Origin: Oppiella nova
Taxonomy: Eukaryota > Arthropoda > Arachnida > Sarcoptiformes > Oppiidae
Direction of reading: 5' to 3'
Assembly: GCA_905397405.1 (NCBI GenBank)
Contig: CAJPVJ010000761.1
Coordinates: forward strand, 1-20,670
Length of the DNA: 20,670 bases
The notes under the pieces: generated by a model
What the model was told of the DNA's origin: nothing
The model's input: the letters and a program-made list of their open reading frames with translations, nothing else
Database searches by the model: none
Program-made: the position numbers and the translations under genes
In this document: in pieces, positions 1 through 8,783 of the stretch
How the letters are laid out: each line of letters opens with the position of its first letter
Position numbering within the stretch: position 1 is the stretch's first letter

Positions 1-1136
1 ATATAAATTTCAAACTTTTTTGTTGTTTGTATGCAATATATTCTGGATCTATAATTAACTAATGAATGACTTTATACTGTATTTGCAATCAATATAAAAC
101 TCAATGCATAAGACGTGAGCCATAAAAGTAAATTCAAAACTTATACTTATATTTATCTCTCTATTGATTGACTTTAACTTAACTCTGTATCATCTAAATA
201 CATTAATTCACTTATAATAAATACATTATTACTTTTATTATTCCCATAATAATAGTAAAACTTAAACCCAAGAAAAGTTCAAAATGATAATCCATTTCCA
301 CTCAATACATACCTAACCGCCTCCAATAATTCACTGCATCAACACTTTGTGAATAAATAAACTGTTGACAAGAAACAAGGTGAAAATTAATTCATATTAA
401 TTTATTTAATATTAACACAAAATTAGTGTAAAGATTGTAAAAATAAGCTAAACATAATTAGCAAATTTCATACCATAAAATATATAATTAAAAATCTATT
501 TAAAAAATATTTGTGTTTGAATTGATGTCCAAATGGTGAATATTTGCCAATTTTATCCATTTTTGTTCAGTCATATGAGAATTCTATATAAAAATAAATA
601 CAAAAATTATAAATTATTTATTTTATTATAAATATGTAAATAATTATATTAATAAATCACTTTCACGTGTCAAATGTAAGCCATTTGATTAACACAAAAT
701 TATAGCAAGTATTTTCAAATTAATTAAAAATATCGACTAATCAAATGCAAAACTCTACCGAAAAAAGTCATAAAAACTTCCAGATTTTTGAAAGACAATA
801 TTAATGCTCTGAAAAAATAAATTAAATCCTTTAACTCACAAAAAAAATTATACTACTTTTGCAAACACACAAAAAACACTAATTAAACATTTTGTATTCC
901 CAACACAGTACACAAATTCATTTCAAATAATACATAAAATTCTTGAAATACTATATAAAGTCCATAGGAAAAAAAATAATTAGAAAATGAAACTTCAACT
1001 AACTATTTATTGCACATAAAAAATATTTTGTGTCTCTCGATAAGCACTGGGAGGCTGAGGGAGAGAGTGGTAGGCAATCCCAGTGAACACAGGTTTTAAT
1101 CGCACGAATGAATCTAAACATTCAACACATATAGCG

Positions 1137-1139
<3 letters not shown>
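1..1139. other. AT-rich non-coding stretch
   Basis: No exon-like frame, tRNA or repeat array is visible. The only notable structure is a perfect 8-bp inverted repeat, CACTGGGA at 1045-1052 and TCCCAGTG at 1078-1085, around a purine-rich 25-nt loop. Confidence 0.5.
1045..1085. repeat. 8-bp inverted repeat (hairpin)
   Basis: CACTGGGA and TCCCAGTG are perfect reverse complements separated by 25 nt rich in G and A. The stem does not extend outward. It is GC-richer than its surroundings, but a function cannot be assigned. Confidence 0.4.

Positions 1140-1171
<32 letters not shown>
1140..1171. repeat. (TC)16 microsatellite
   Basis: Uninterrupted 32-nt TC run followed by CCCCTAAC. The same CT-tract-plus-CCCCTAAC flank recurs after the tract at 13897-13934. 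Confidence 0.97.
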
Positions 1172-1173
<2 letters not shown>

Positions 1174-1201
1174 CTAACAAACACACAGAGAGCCTAAATC
1201 T

Positions 1202-1306
1202 ATGCTATTTAGGCCCTCCATCGCACCTCAAAATAAAATATATATAACATTTCGGGTGTTAGACCTCATTATTATGATTACCATTAAATACTACTCCTTT
1301 TTTTAA
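1202..1306 (+). CDS. hypothetical 34-aa open frame
   Basis: The ATG at 1202 opens a 34-codon frame that begins MLFRPSIAPQ and ends at TAA 1304-1306; an in-frame TAA lies upstream at 1175. It sits in a GC-enriched patch (about 1200-1450) just downstream of a CT tract. An overlapping frame (about 1288-1386) also reads plausibly, with ISPGAALGAVVSLL before its stop, so neither can be preferred. No family is recognised. It may well be chance. Confidence 0.1.
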   Translation: MLFRPSIAPQNKIYITFRVLDLIIMITIKYYSFF

Positions 1307-1434
1307 TCGACGCTATAGTTAAAGGCTACAAATTGCTGGTAATTAGCCCCGGTGCCGCTCTGGGGGCTGTCGTGTCGCTATTATAGTCTATAGTCACTAC
1401 CCGTAGTTAGCGATTGAGAGAAAGTTTGCGTTCA

Positions 1435-1488
1435 ATGGCGATATTGGCCCCATGTTTAATAACAAACAAAAATCTTGTGAGCATTTAT
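1435..1488 (+). CDS. candidate first coding exon with strong splice donor
   Basis: The ATG at 1435 starts an 18-codon frame, MAILAPCLITNKNLVSIY, that runs straight into GTAAGTATGG at 1489, an excellent match to the eukaryotic 5' splice consensus, leaving phase 0. Without splicing the frame stops seven codons later at TAA (1510-1512). The region is GC-richer than its flanks. No downstream acceptor exon in the matching phase can be named, and the product is unrecognised. Splice consensus is established knowledge; that this is an exon is inference. Confidence 0.18.
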
Positions 1489-1595
1489 GTAAGTATGGAA
1501 AAAAATTATTAACTCAATGATTATGTGTGCGGTTTTCACCTCATCATAAAGTTTTCTCAAAATAGCCTCAAGCGGTCAACCCTTTTTTTGGGAAA

Positions 1596-1620
1596 CCATT
1601 GGCCGAGTGCTCGGGCATGG
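1596..1620. repeat. GC-rich short hairpin
   Basis: CCAT and CCGAG pair with CTCGG and ATGG around a two-base loop, giving nine pairs with a small internal loop. It lies in a GC patch within a run of AT-rich DNA. Function unknown. Confidence 0.4.
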
Positions 1621-1659
1621 GATTTAATAATCATAATAAATAAAATTAATAATCTCTAT

Positions 1660-1660
<1 letters not shown>

Positions 1661-1693
<33 letters not shown>
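1661..1693. repeat. (CT)16 microsatellite
   Basis: 33-nt uninterrupted CT run. A plus-strand frame open from 1525 to 1734 passes through it and translates the tract as Leu-Ser repeats. That frame has no ATG at its start and is not called as a gene. Confidence 0.97.
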
Positions 1694-1697
<4 letters not shown>

Positions 1698-2193
1698 GTG
1701 TGCGTATAATATGTGCGGCTTTTTAATAAATTGATGTCAAAAACGAGTGGAAAAAAGGGTTTTTATGTATTAGAAAAATATTAATAAATAAGCAAAAATA
1801 AAATAAATTATAAGCAAATATAAAGAAATTTTATCATAAATTCTAATCAATAATCTATTGCACTAATCGTCTCCAGCTTTATATCCTATTTAATAAAAAT
1901 AGTGAAAAATTAGATGATATATAATTTTTCAACGAAATCATTAATCGTACCCAAAAAATATGAGATTTCGTTAAATAAAATCTTTTTCTCTCTCATATAC
2001 TGTGCGTAATATTTAATATACATTTTCCCCACACTTTTTGTGCGCTTAGTATTTATAAATTATATTTTTCGGTTAAGTAAAGGTTTATTAAACCCCAATA
2101 ATATTAAGTGATATACAAATTTTAGTTTTATTATCATTTTTTCTACTCCCTTATAGTTCTAATATGTTATTAAACGACTTGTCTATCCTTTTG

Positions 2194-2209
2194 GCACTGA
2201 ATTCAGTGC
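2194..2209. repeat. perfect 16-bp palindrome
   Basis: GCACTGAATTCAGTGC equals its own reverse complement. About one palindrome of this length is expected by chance in a window this size, so its meaning is uncertain. Confidence 0.5.
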
Positions 2210-2367
2210 TCGTATTAAGTAGTCTGAGGTTCAAAGACTGACTGCACATATAATTTAATTCATACTGTATTTCGGTATTAATTTAAATACATATTCCATA
2301 TGGTGGGGCTGGTATTTAAATCATAATAATCATACATTAGTGCGGTAATGGTGTACAAGGGGTTAAG

Positions 2368-2386
2368 GACTGGTATGTTACCAGTC
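2368..2386. repeat. perfect 8-bp stem, 3-nt loop hairpin
   Basis: GACTGGTA, loop TGT, TACCAGTC. The stem is perfect and half GC in an AT-rich setting. There is no T-run after it, and rho-independent terminators are not expected in a eukaryote, so no role is assigned. Confidence 0.5.
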
Positions 2387-2699
2387 GAGATAGAGAGAGT
2401 GGCATGTTAAGATATGCATGCTAATAAATATTAATAATAATACATATGTTTCTTAATATATAATATATTATACAATATTGAGGGCTAAGGCACCGGTGCT
2501 AGCGGTGGTAACAAATGTGTACGAAAATTATGCTAACATTTCAATTAAGTGTATGAATCAAACATACAAAAACAAAGTAGCAAAAGCCTTAATTGTATTT
2601 TGTGAAACAAAAAAGTTTTTATGACTTTACAAAACAATTATTATATAAGCTATACATACATTGTCCTAAAGTTTATTTGTATTTAATAATAGTATTCAA

Positions 2700-2874
2700 A
2701 GGGTTAGTGAGGGAGGGGTGTGGACCCAGTCGTCTCGGCACGTCTCTCCCCATACACTCGTATATCAAATATGCATTAATTAAGCGAAAGTTTTCAAACA
2801 AAGTCTCAAAATTACTCAATTTATTGCACCGAAATTTCTCACACAATGAAGTATTTTCGGTGTCCGGTTTGTAG
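2700..2874 (+). CDS. candidate terminal exon or chance frame
   Basis: This is part of a plus-strand open frame running from at least 2593 to TAG 2872-2874. The portion after a possible acceptor (TATTCAAAG, ending about 2700) includes a GC-rich block at 2701-2760 encoding REGCGPSRLGTSLPIHSYIK, followed by a Lys/Asn/Leu-rich tail. The frame has no upstream ATG. A 77-codon minus-strand frame covers 2673-2906, so at least one of the two is spurious. No domain is recognised. Confidence 0.17.
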
Positions 2875-3148
2875 GCACTAGTGATACAAGTGAGACATAA
2901 ATACAAATAAAACTAAAAAATTTCACACAAATTTTATACCACATTTGTCTTCGGGAAGAAGTCAAGATAAATGAGTTGACATTTGGGAGGACACACACTG
3001 AGAGCACAGGTATGACATATCATGAGAATTATTGTACACTTTTCAGGGAAAGAGTTGTTTTGTTTTTTGGTTTGTAAAAGGAATGGGTTTTCATTCATTT
3101 ACGAGTATTTATTTGGAGGCTTATGAGAGTTTTATTTGAATATAATAT

Positions 3149-3210
3149 CAATTATAATGCAATATATCGTGAAAAACTTGATTTTTCACATTATATTGTA
3201 TATTATATTG
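3149..3210. ncRNA. 62-nt imperfect foldback, pre-miRNA sized
   Basis: GTGAAAAA (3169-3176), loop CTTGA and TTTTTCAC (3182-3189) form a perfect 8-bp top stem. After a two-base mismatch, ATATAACG-type pairing resumes: 3160-3166 with 3192-3198, 3154-3158 with 3202-3206 and 3149-3152 with 3207-3210, about 25 pairs in total. The size fits a miRNA precursor, but low-complexity AT sequence folds like this by chance and the loop is small. Strand is undetermined. Confidence 0.15.
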
Positions 3211-3243
3211 TAATTCATTAACGAGATTCTCGTTTATATAACC

Positions 3244-3267
3244 AGAGAGAGAGAGAGAGAGAGAGAG
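3244..3267. repeat. (AG)12 microsatellite
   Basis: 24-nt uninterrupted AG run. Confidence 0.97.
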
Positions 3268-4828
3268 CAAGTTTGGTGAATGAATAGCAAAGTTTTCTTA
3301 GTTTATAATTAATTGTTATTTTATTAATAAATTACAAAAATATGTTTGTTTACTAAACTTCAAGTATCTCGTACAATTAATTGAATTTTTGAATACCTTT
3401 TTTGCGTATATTTAACATAAAAACACATTAAATTTTTATTTTGTTTAAATACTCTAGTAAAATCGCTAAATTATTCTGCACCTAGTTACTTGTCATAAAT
3501 TAATTTTCAAGTCAATAGCTCGCACTTAACGCTAAGTTATTGCTTATTGTGTGCATATATTTTTGACACAATTATCCATACATTAGTGAAATAGTTTGCG
3601 TTAAAATGAACAACAATTTTGGCGATAATTTATATGAATTAAAAATGCATCGATTAATGCAAAAATGCCGGAACTTATTATGACTGGTACTCGATATATA
3701 CAGCACAGTATATACATGTTTTAACACAAATATTATAATTTATCGGCCAAACCGTTAGCCATGCATACTATCTATAGATACATATAATAATTTATATACC
3801 GTATATGCATATTAAATACATAAGCATACAATCATATCATATACGATGATTTATATGTATTTTATTATTTGTATTGAAATGTGCTTTTCTATGCCCAACA
3901 CATCCTGACGAGAGATATTCACATCACTTGAGTTCATATGTCATGGAAAAGCATGAGATGATAGAAATTCTTTCGCATCAATACCACTGTATATATGAAT
4001 AGCGGTTTATATACTGACAGATATCTGTGTATTGGGATACCATCTCGGAATAGCACAACCAGTAGTCGATAATCTAATTTAAATATAATGTTTAATGCGA
4101 TGACTGTTGTAATACAGCCAGAGGTGTCCCCTTCACACCCGACATTAATATAACATAGCCAACGGGGTGTCAGTTAAATGAATTATAAAGTAAACCGGGT
4201 AAATACTACAATTGGTTAATAGATAAAAAAATTGTTTGCTTTACTGAACTTTTTTAGATTTATTTTATATTTTAAAAAGTTTTTAAATATTTTAAATTAA
4301 TTATACTACAATTACAATTAAATTATTTTATATTACTGAATATTATATTAGTGTAAAATAGTTATGGTATTAACAGGCATATTTTAATGTTAGTATAAGA
4401 GTCATTTATTTTAAAACTTAATATTTCACACTGAACTTGATATATTTATCAATGATAGACTATCACATGTTTAGTGTTATATTTTATAAAATCTAATTGC
4501 AATCATTGTAAATAAAATACAATTTAAATAGTATGTGGATTATAAAAATATTAATAAATCCAATGCATCCAATATATCCATCCAGTGGCCACTAAACTGT
4601 AGTATTAATAAAACTATATTTGTCTGAAAACCTATGTGTCGTTAAACCCCTTTGGCTACTCATATGACCAGCACTTGCATGGAGTAAAATATGTGAGAAA
4701 AACATTATTTTTATTTTCCATTTTGACATGATTTGCTTATACCATGTTATATATTTATATATATTGTGTGAATATTTATACCCGCACTGAATATACATGC
4801 ACATTTCTACGCTGCCCTTTACTGACAG
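3268..4828. other. AT-rich non-coding stretch
   Basis: No convincing exon. Contents: one copy of the 13-mer palindrome ATATACCGTATAT (3794-3806), its half-sites spread by six bases at 3696-3713, and the 12-bp palindrome ACAGATATCTGT at 4017-4028. A 70-codon minus-strand frame at 4592-4804 has no family resemblance and is within the length expected by chance. Confidence 0.45.
3794..3806. promoter_or_regulatory. palindromic 13-mer ATATACNGTATAT, copy 1
   Basis: ATATAC, centre C, GTATAT. One of five exact instances of this palindrome in the window. It may be a dimeric protein-binding site or a by-product of TA-rich sequence. Confidence 0.3.
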
Positions 4829-4900
4829 TATAATTATGCGTTTTTTATGAGGGATGAGTTCAAACGTATTTCAATTGTAATACCCGGGCGCTCAGTATAA
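4829..4900 (+). CDS. candidate terminal exon (23 codons)
   Basis: A pyrimidine-rich run ending in ACTGACAG (AG at 4827-4828) resembles a good 3' splice site. The sequence after it is open in phase 0 and reads YNYAFFMRDEFKRISIVIPG then RSV before TAA 4898-4900. An ATG at 4847 would alternatively give a 17-aa frame. The exon stands out in GC (CCCGGGCGCTC near its end). No polyadenylation signal is obvious just downstream, and the protein is not recognised. It could be a chance alignment of an acceptor with a short open frame. Confidence 0.22.
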   Translation, partial: YNYAFFMRDEFKRISIVIPGRSV

Positions 4901-5279
4901 TTAAATTAAATGTTTAAAATTGAAATTAAAAACTCTTACATCAAAAGGCGTACATAAAAAAAAGAGTAAAACAAGTAAATAATAAGTTTTTATCTCTATT
5001 TTGGTGTTATTTTTATTATTTAATATGTATATATTTATTTTAGTCACAATATTTTTCAGTTATGGGAGCGCACACATTAAAATATTTAAATATGTTAAAA
5101 TATTAAGGCATAAATAAATAATAAAAAAGTTGTTTCCTTTTCGGTGATAATTTAATCTAATTTTGAGGCGAAAAAAATGTCTTCACATTACGCTTAATAC
5201 CTGAAGATTTGGGTAAAATTAAAATAATGTGTCAAATAGTTAGATGATAATTATATCAACGTTAATAACACCGTAGAAA

Positions 5280-5334
5280 AAAATGTATGGCACTCATTTG
5301 AATTTTAAATGAAATGAGAAAACCCATACATTTT
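5280..5334. ncRNA. 55-nt two-stage hairpin, pre-miRNA sized
   Basis: The outer stem AAAATGTATGG (5280-5290) pairs perfectly with CCATACATTTT (5324-5334). The inner stem CTCATTT (5293-5299) pairs with AAATGAG (5312-5318) around a 12-nt loop, giving 18 perfect pairs with one internal loop. The outer arms also resemble short terminal inverted repeats. No expression evidence is available and strand is undetermined. Confidence 0.2.
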
Positions 5335-5366
5335 ATACACTTTTAATATAATACGGTTATAGGGAT

Positions 5367-5393
5367 GAGAGAGAGAGAGAGAGAGAGAGAGAG
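5367..5393. repeat. (GA)13 microsatellite
   Basis: 27-nt GA run, the left arm of an inverted pair with the TC run at 5474-5499. Confidence 0.97.
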
Positions 5394-5468
5394 GGACTAT
5401 TTTTAGCACCTGGTCTTTAGGTGGGCGCAAATTAAATAATTTAATATTTTAGGTCATTTCAAACCAAT

Positions 5469-5473
<5 letters not shown>

Positions 5474-5499
<26 letters not shown>
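5474..5499. repeat. (TC)13 microsatellite
   Basis: 26-nt TC run, fully complementary to the GA run 80 bp upstream. Confidence 0.97.
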
Positions 5500-6014
5500 G
5501 AGTAATAAAATTTATGCTAATTATGTAATTTCATTCAAATATTATTCATGTGATTATTTTACACTAATTCAGTGAAATCTAAATGCTAAAAATAATAATA
5601 AATAGCAAAAAGGTTACCCCAAAAAAAGCAGCAAAAGAATTGCCGTGAAAATAAAGTTTTGTGAAATTTTATATCTAAGGTAAAAACTTTTTAAATAACT
5701 TTTTTCTTTCTCTGAAAAATTAAATTACATTTAATTAGTAAATTAAGTGGAAAAATAAAAATAGCAAAAATACATAGCTGAATATACAGTGGAAATATTA
5801 AATTTGGAAAAATAGTGTTTATATAAATTATGAATAGTTTTATTTTTTTTTGTTACACAAGGATTTAAAAAAATTAAATGCATTTTGAAACTCGACTACT
5901 CGTTAGGAACCACTTCTTGAAAATTCATAACAATTTTCGTGAAAACAATTTTCTCGTTAAAAAATATTTTTCTTTCTCTTTATGTAACTAATTATGATTT
6001 ACAGCGAAAAATGC

Positions 6015-6032
6015 GAGAGAGAGAGAGAGAGA
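6015..6032. repeat. (GA)9 microsatellite
   Basis: 18-nt GA run just before the tandem duplication. It is not part of the duplicated unit. Confidence 0.95.
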
Positions 6033-6049
6033 AAATAAGATTTATTATT

Positions 6050-6164
6050 ATTAGACTTACACGTGAATTAAGTTTAATCAGAAAATAATGAAAATAAATG
6101 CATCGAAAAAACTTCTGAAACTTTATACATACGCACAGAAAATACGAGACAATTATTATATGAT

Positions 6165-6198
<34 letters not shown>

Positions 6199-6312
6199 CA
6201 CACGAGCTTTACATCGGATATAATAATGGATTTTAAACATTACATTACCATTGATTTGGATTGAAAATGATTTTTCTGAGAGATGAGTTGCGATGATAGT
6301 GGAGATTAGCGA
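6050..6312. repeat. tandem duplication, copy 1 (263 nt)
   Basis: Starts ATTAGACTTACACG and ends GGAGATTAGCGA. It is followed immediately by copy 2. Outside the GA tract every base matches copy 2. It contains (GA)14 at 6168-6195. The minus strand is open across the unit in one frame (MFKIHYYIRCKARVF, then Leu-Ser repeats from the tract), but no protein family is recognised and it is probably not coding. Confidence 0.95.
6168..6195. repeat. (GA)14 microsatellite in duplication copy 1
   Basis: 28-nt GA run. The equivalent tract in copy 2 is only 10 nt long. Confidence 0.97.
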
Positions 6313-6557
6313 ATTAGACTTACACGTGAATTAAGTTTAATCAGAAAATAATGAAAATAAATGCATCGAAAAAACTTCTGAAACTTTATACATACGCACA
6401 GAAAATACGAGACAATTATTATATGATTACGAGAGAGAGAAAACACACGAGCTTTACATCGGATATAATAATGGATTTTAAACATTACATTACCATTGAT
6501 TTGGATTGAAAATGATTTTTCTGAGAGATGAGTTGCGATGATAGTGGAGATTAGCGA
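6313..6557. repeat. tandem duplication, copy 2 (245 nt)
   Basis: Identical to copy 1 except that the GA tract is (GA)5 (6431-6440), an 18-nt difference. The lack of any substitution points to a very recent duplication, gene conversion, or two alleles wrongly placed in tandem by assembly. The 18-nt difference is a multiple of three, so the open minus-strand frame is kept in both copies. Confidence 0.95.
6431..6440. repeat. (GA)5 tract in duplication copy 2
   Basis: 10-nt GA run, the shortened counterpart of the 28-nt tract in copy 1. Confidence 0.9.
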
Positions 6558-7009
6558 TAGTGAGAGGGAATCGCATTGCAATTGTGCACAGAATACGTTA
6601 TCAATAATATTAATACTTATTATAACAATAGTTACTTAAATACATAGTTAACCAAATAATATACACGCTAATGATGGCACAAATGAAATAGCACAAATAG
6701 CACCACCACTCGCAAAATGCAATCAATTTTCTCAACACAATTATAATTTGGCCCTCAAATGGTATAATCGGCTCTGGTATGGTGTATAAGGTTATGAATG
6801 CAATTCTTATTATGTGTTTAAATGCAATGAGTGTTTGAATTATGATGAAATGAAATATATTTTTTTGGCTCCGATATCGAAACGCAATCGTCTAATAAAA
6901 ATCTATCATTCATTTCATTTGGGATGTGAACCACAATTCCTCATATTTCTGGCACTGATTGACCAAAACTATGTTTTCTCGTTCACTAATCGTTTAGTGA
7001 GTGAATTTG

Positions 7010-7033
7010 GAGAGAGAGAGAGAGAGAGAGAGA
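7010..7033. repeat. (GA)12 microsatellite
   Basis: 24-nt GA run. Confidence 0.97.
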
Positions 7034-7172
7034 AGACTTCACAAAATAACTAAAGTAAACATAATTTTGGGATTACTTATAACGAAACGTGACTTTTATC
7101 TCAGCTTTAAATCTATTAAATATATATAACTTCTTCTTTCAGTTTCTATCAATTCTTTTTACATATTATAGT

Positions 7173-7173
<1 letters not shown>

Positions 7174-7205
<32 letters not shown>
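7174..7205. repeat. (GA)16 microsatellite
   Basis: 32-nt GA run. Confidence 0.97.
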
Positions 7206-7211
<6 letters not shown>

Positions 7212-7421
7212 AATGATATGATTCCTTGGGTTTCATTTATGGAGTCTATCAGCAAAACTCAAGAGACTTTACCAGCAAATAGTCGTTTTTGTCGGTAATT
7301 TGTATTTAATTCCACTTATGCTAGACTTCTAAAAGGAAATCAAAACCTATTATATACTATATAACAAAAAACTACTGTTACTTGTAATGAGATGTGATTG
7401 CGAAAAGTCTTATGCAATTAA

Positions 7422-7628
7422 ATGCACGGAGGGGTAGGTATCATATTATCAACTATATATACCGTTTCCATTGGAATTCCTCGGAAAAACACAATTAAAA
7501 AACTATTAACCGAAACAATCCAGTTATTGGCGATGAGGGGGTTGGCGATAGTCGTCGTTGGCTATATAGCCTGTCCCCCACTAAATGCACAACTATTTCG
7601 CGTTTTCTCTATTAAATCAGTTCATTAA
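7422..7628 (+). CDS. hypothetical 68-aa protein
   Basis: The ATG at 7422 (context AATTAAATGC) opens 68 codons to TAA 7626-7628. The protein starts MHGGVGIILSTIYTVSIGIP, has a basic middle (RKNTIKKLL) and a hydrophobic, possibly membrane-inserting segment near residues 41-55 (GLAIVVVGYIACPPL). Its composition, with several Gly, Pro and Val, is more protein-like than most frames here, and the GC content is higher than the flanks. No family is recognised, no splice partner is evident, and frames of this length occur by chance in this window. Confidence 0.22.
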   Translation: MHGGVGIILSTIYTVSIGIPRKNTIKKLLTETIQLLAMRGLAIVVVGYIACPPLNAQLFRVFSIKSVH

Positions 7629-7683
7629 ACATTTGAGAGAATGAGAGAAATGCCATTAAATTTAAAGTTCAAATTCAAATTAG

Positions 7684-7696
7684 ATATACAGTATAT
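7684..7696. promoter_or_regulatory. palindromic 13-mer ATATACNGTATAT, copy 2
   Basis: ATATAC, centre A, GTATAT, followed by further TA dinucleotides. Confidence 0.3.
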
Positions 7697-8262
7697 ATAT
7701 ATAATATTATTTATATCCCTGCCTAATATATAGTGTATTACAAGTAATAGTTATATATTACATAACAAAACAAAGTGACCGTAAATAATTGGCAACAAAA
7801 ACAAAAAATTCAAATTTCTATTAATTTGATTTTTATTATGAGTGATGAACTGACTCTAAGGTATAATATTGTAAATGTTTTTATGCGCTAATAGTGTGTA
7901 TCTATTGCCTAATCGAGACCATTGTGTGTGTTCCCTATTATATAAATTTAAATATTTGCGAATATTTTTTGGTCACAAATACTCTATAAATACACATAAA
8001 CTGCAAAATTAAAATAATAATAAAAAAGTTTGATTTTAGCTTTTTGCTAGTCTTCATACTTTTATTTTTGCGATTTTGATTTAATACATAAATTCATGAC
8101 TTCATTATGTAATCATAATTACAATATACATAAAAAGCAATAATGAGTTCAATGTCATGAAAATGTGTGAATTAAAGGCACATTTGGTGTGATTTTCTAA
8201 TAGATATCTTTCTCTCACTCTCTACCTGTATATGCCATACGAAGCAATGATTTTAAAATTAA

Positions 8263-8322
8263 GTTTTCGTATTTTTGTTTTGCAAATTTAATAAATACGA
8301 AAAAACAAATTCATACGAAAAC
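8263..8322. ncRNA. 60-nt two-stage hairpin, pre-miRNA sized
   Basis: GTTTTCGTAT (8263-8272) pairs perfectly with ATACGAAAAC (8313-8322). TTTGTTTT (8274-8281) pairs with AAAACAAA (8302-8309). The loop is 20 nt and the internal loop 1 by 3 nt, giving 18 pairs. The geometry is plausible for a miRNA precursor or a small foldback element. Transcription and strand are unknown. Confidence 0.18.
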
Positions 8323-8469
8323 GCGATTATAATAAAAGAAAATATTCAAACACAACAAAATTAATTTGCAAATCACGTTAAAAAGTCATGTGCTGTCAAG
8401 TGTCACGATTGATATGCCATTGATTTACACACATTTATCATAAATACATACATTTTTATATACACATGC

Positions 8470-8482
8470 ATATACTGTATAT
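8470..8482. promoter_or_regulatory. palindromic 13-mer ATATACNGTATAT, copy 3
   Basis: ATATAC, centre T, GTATAT. It lies about 110 bp upstream of the ATG at 8582 and about 300 bp upstream of the best exon candidate. Confidence 0.3.
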
Positions 8483-8581
8483 TAGTTAACTTTTTTCAAT
8501 ATCTCTCTCTCCCTTTAAATACAACTCATATTATCAGTAATTTTTGCTTAATTTAATTAAAGATCAATCAGATTACGATCG

Positions 8582-8644
8582 ATGGCCGCGGGGGCCACCA
8601 AATGCTCGTTAGCCAGCCCTTTGGTTACCGATAATAAGCCCTAA
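8582..8644 (+). CDS. short GC-rich open frame, possible first exon
   Basis: The ATG at 8582 opens MAAGATKCSLASPLVTDNKP, ending at TAA 8642-8644. It is the GC-richest patch in the window (GGCCGCGGGGGCC). If a weak donor at 8624 (TTG|GTTACC) were used, the first 14 codons would join in phase 0 to the exon at 8784 across a 160-nt intron, giving a 91-aa product. The donor is poor, and another frame over the same bases also reads plausibly (ITIDGRGGHQMLVSQPFGYR), so the link is speculative. Confidence 0.17.
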   Translation: MAAGATKCSLASPLVTDNKP

Positions 8645-8783
8645 TCTATATTTTCATACATTTTTCTCTGTCTATGAATTTCTCTGTCAAATATATTCCG
8701 CCTCTCATTCTTGCGCTCAGTTTTCTTCATAATATAAATTCAAATCCTAATATTAAATGAATATTATTTTTGCCCCCAAATAG

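Larger units (their letters stand above)
1735..2456. other. AT-rich non-coding stretch
   Basis: No exon with splice support was found. It contains a perfect 16-bp palindrome at 2194-2209 and a perfect short hairpin at 2368-2386. Confidence 0.45.
4901..5991. other. AT-rich non-coding stretch with repeats
   Basis: No exon-like frame. It holds the foldback at 5280-5334 and the GA/CT inverted pair at 5367-5393 and 5474-5499. Confidence 0.5.
6558..7421. other. non-coding stretch with two GA tracts
   Basis: Two plus-strand open frames (6814-7053 and 7089-7298) pass through GA tracts, which they read as Arg-Glu repeats. Neither has a clear start context or a recognisable domain. Nothing else is seen. 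Confidence 0.4.
7629..8581. other. AT-rich non-coding stretch
   Basis: No exon-like frame. It contains two copies of the ATATACNGTATAT palindrome (7684-7696 and 8470-8482) and the foldback at 8263-8322. Confidence 0.5.

Noticed and set aside
1341-1368. AGCCCC...GGGGCT hairpin considered as part of a tRNA or snRNA
   Set aside because: No tRNA box A or B, anticodon arm or Sm-like site can be laid out around it.
2673-3007. Minus-strand frames at 2673-2906 and 2816-3007
   Set aside because: They overlap the plus-strand frame at 2593-2874 and each other, have chance-level length and contain no recognisable features.
4017-4028. 12-bp palindrome ACAGATATCTGT
   Set aside because: About a dozen 12-bp palindromes are expected by chance at this length and composition.
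6814-7298. Two plus-strand frames with Arg-Glu repeats
   Set aside because: Their length depends on reading through GA microsatellites, which have no stops in any frame. The remaining sequence is not protein-like.
8582-8644. GC-rich block considered as a tRNA or CpG-rich promoter
   Set aside because: No cloverleaf fits and the block is only about 50 nt, too short to call a CpG island.
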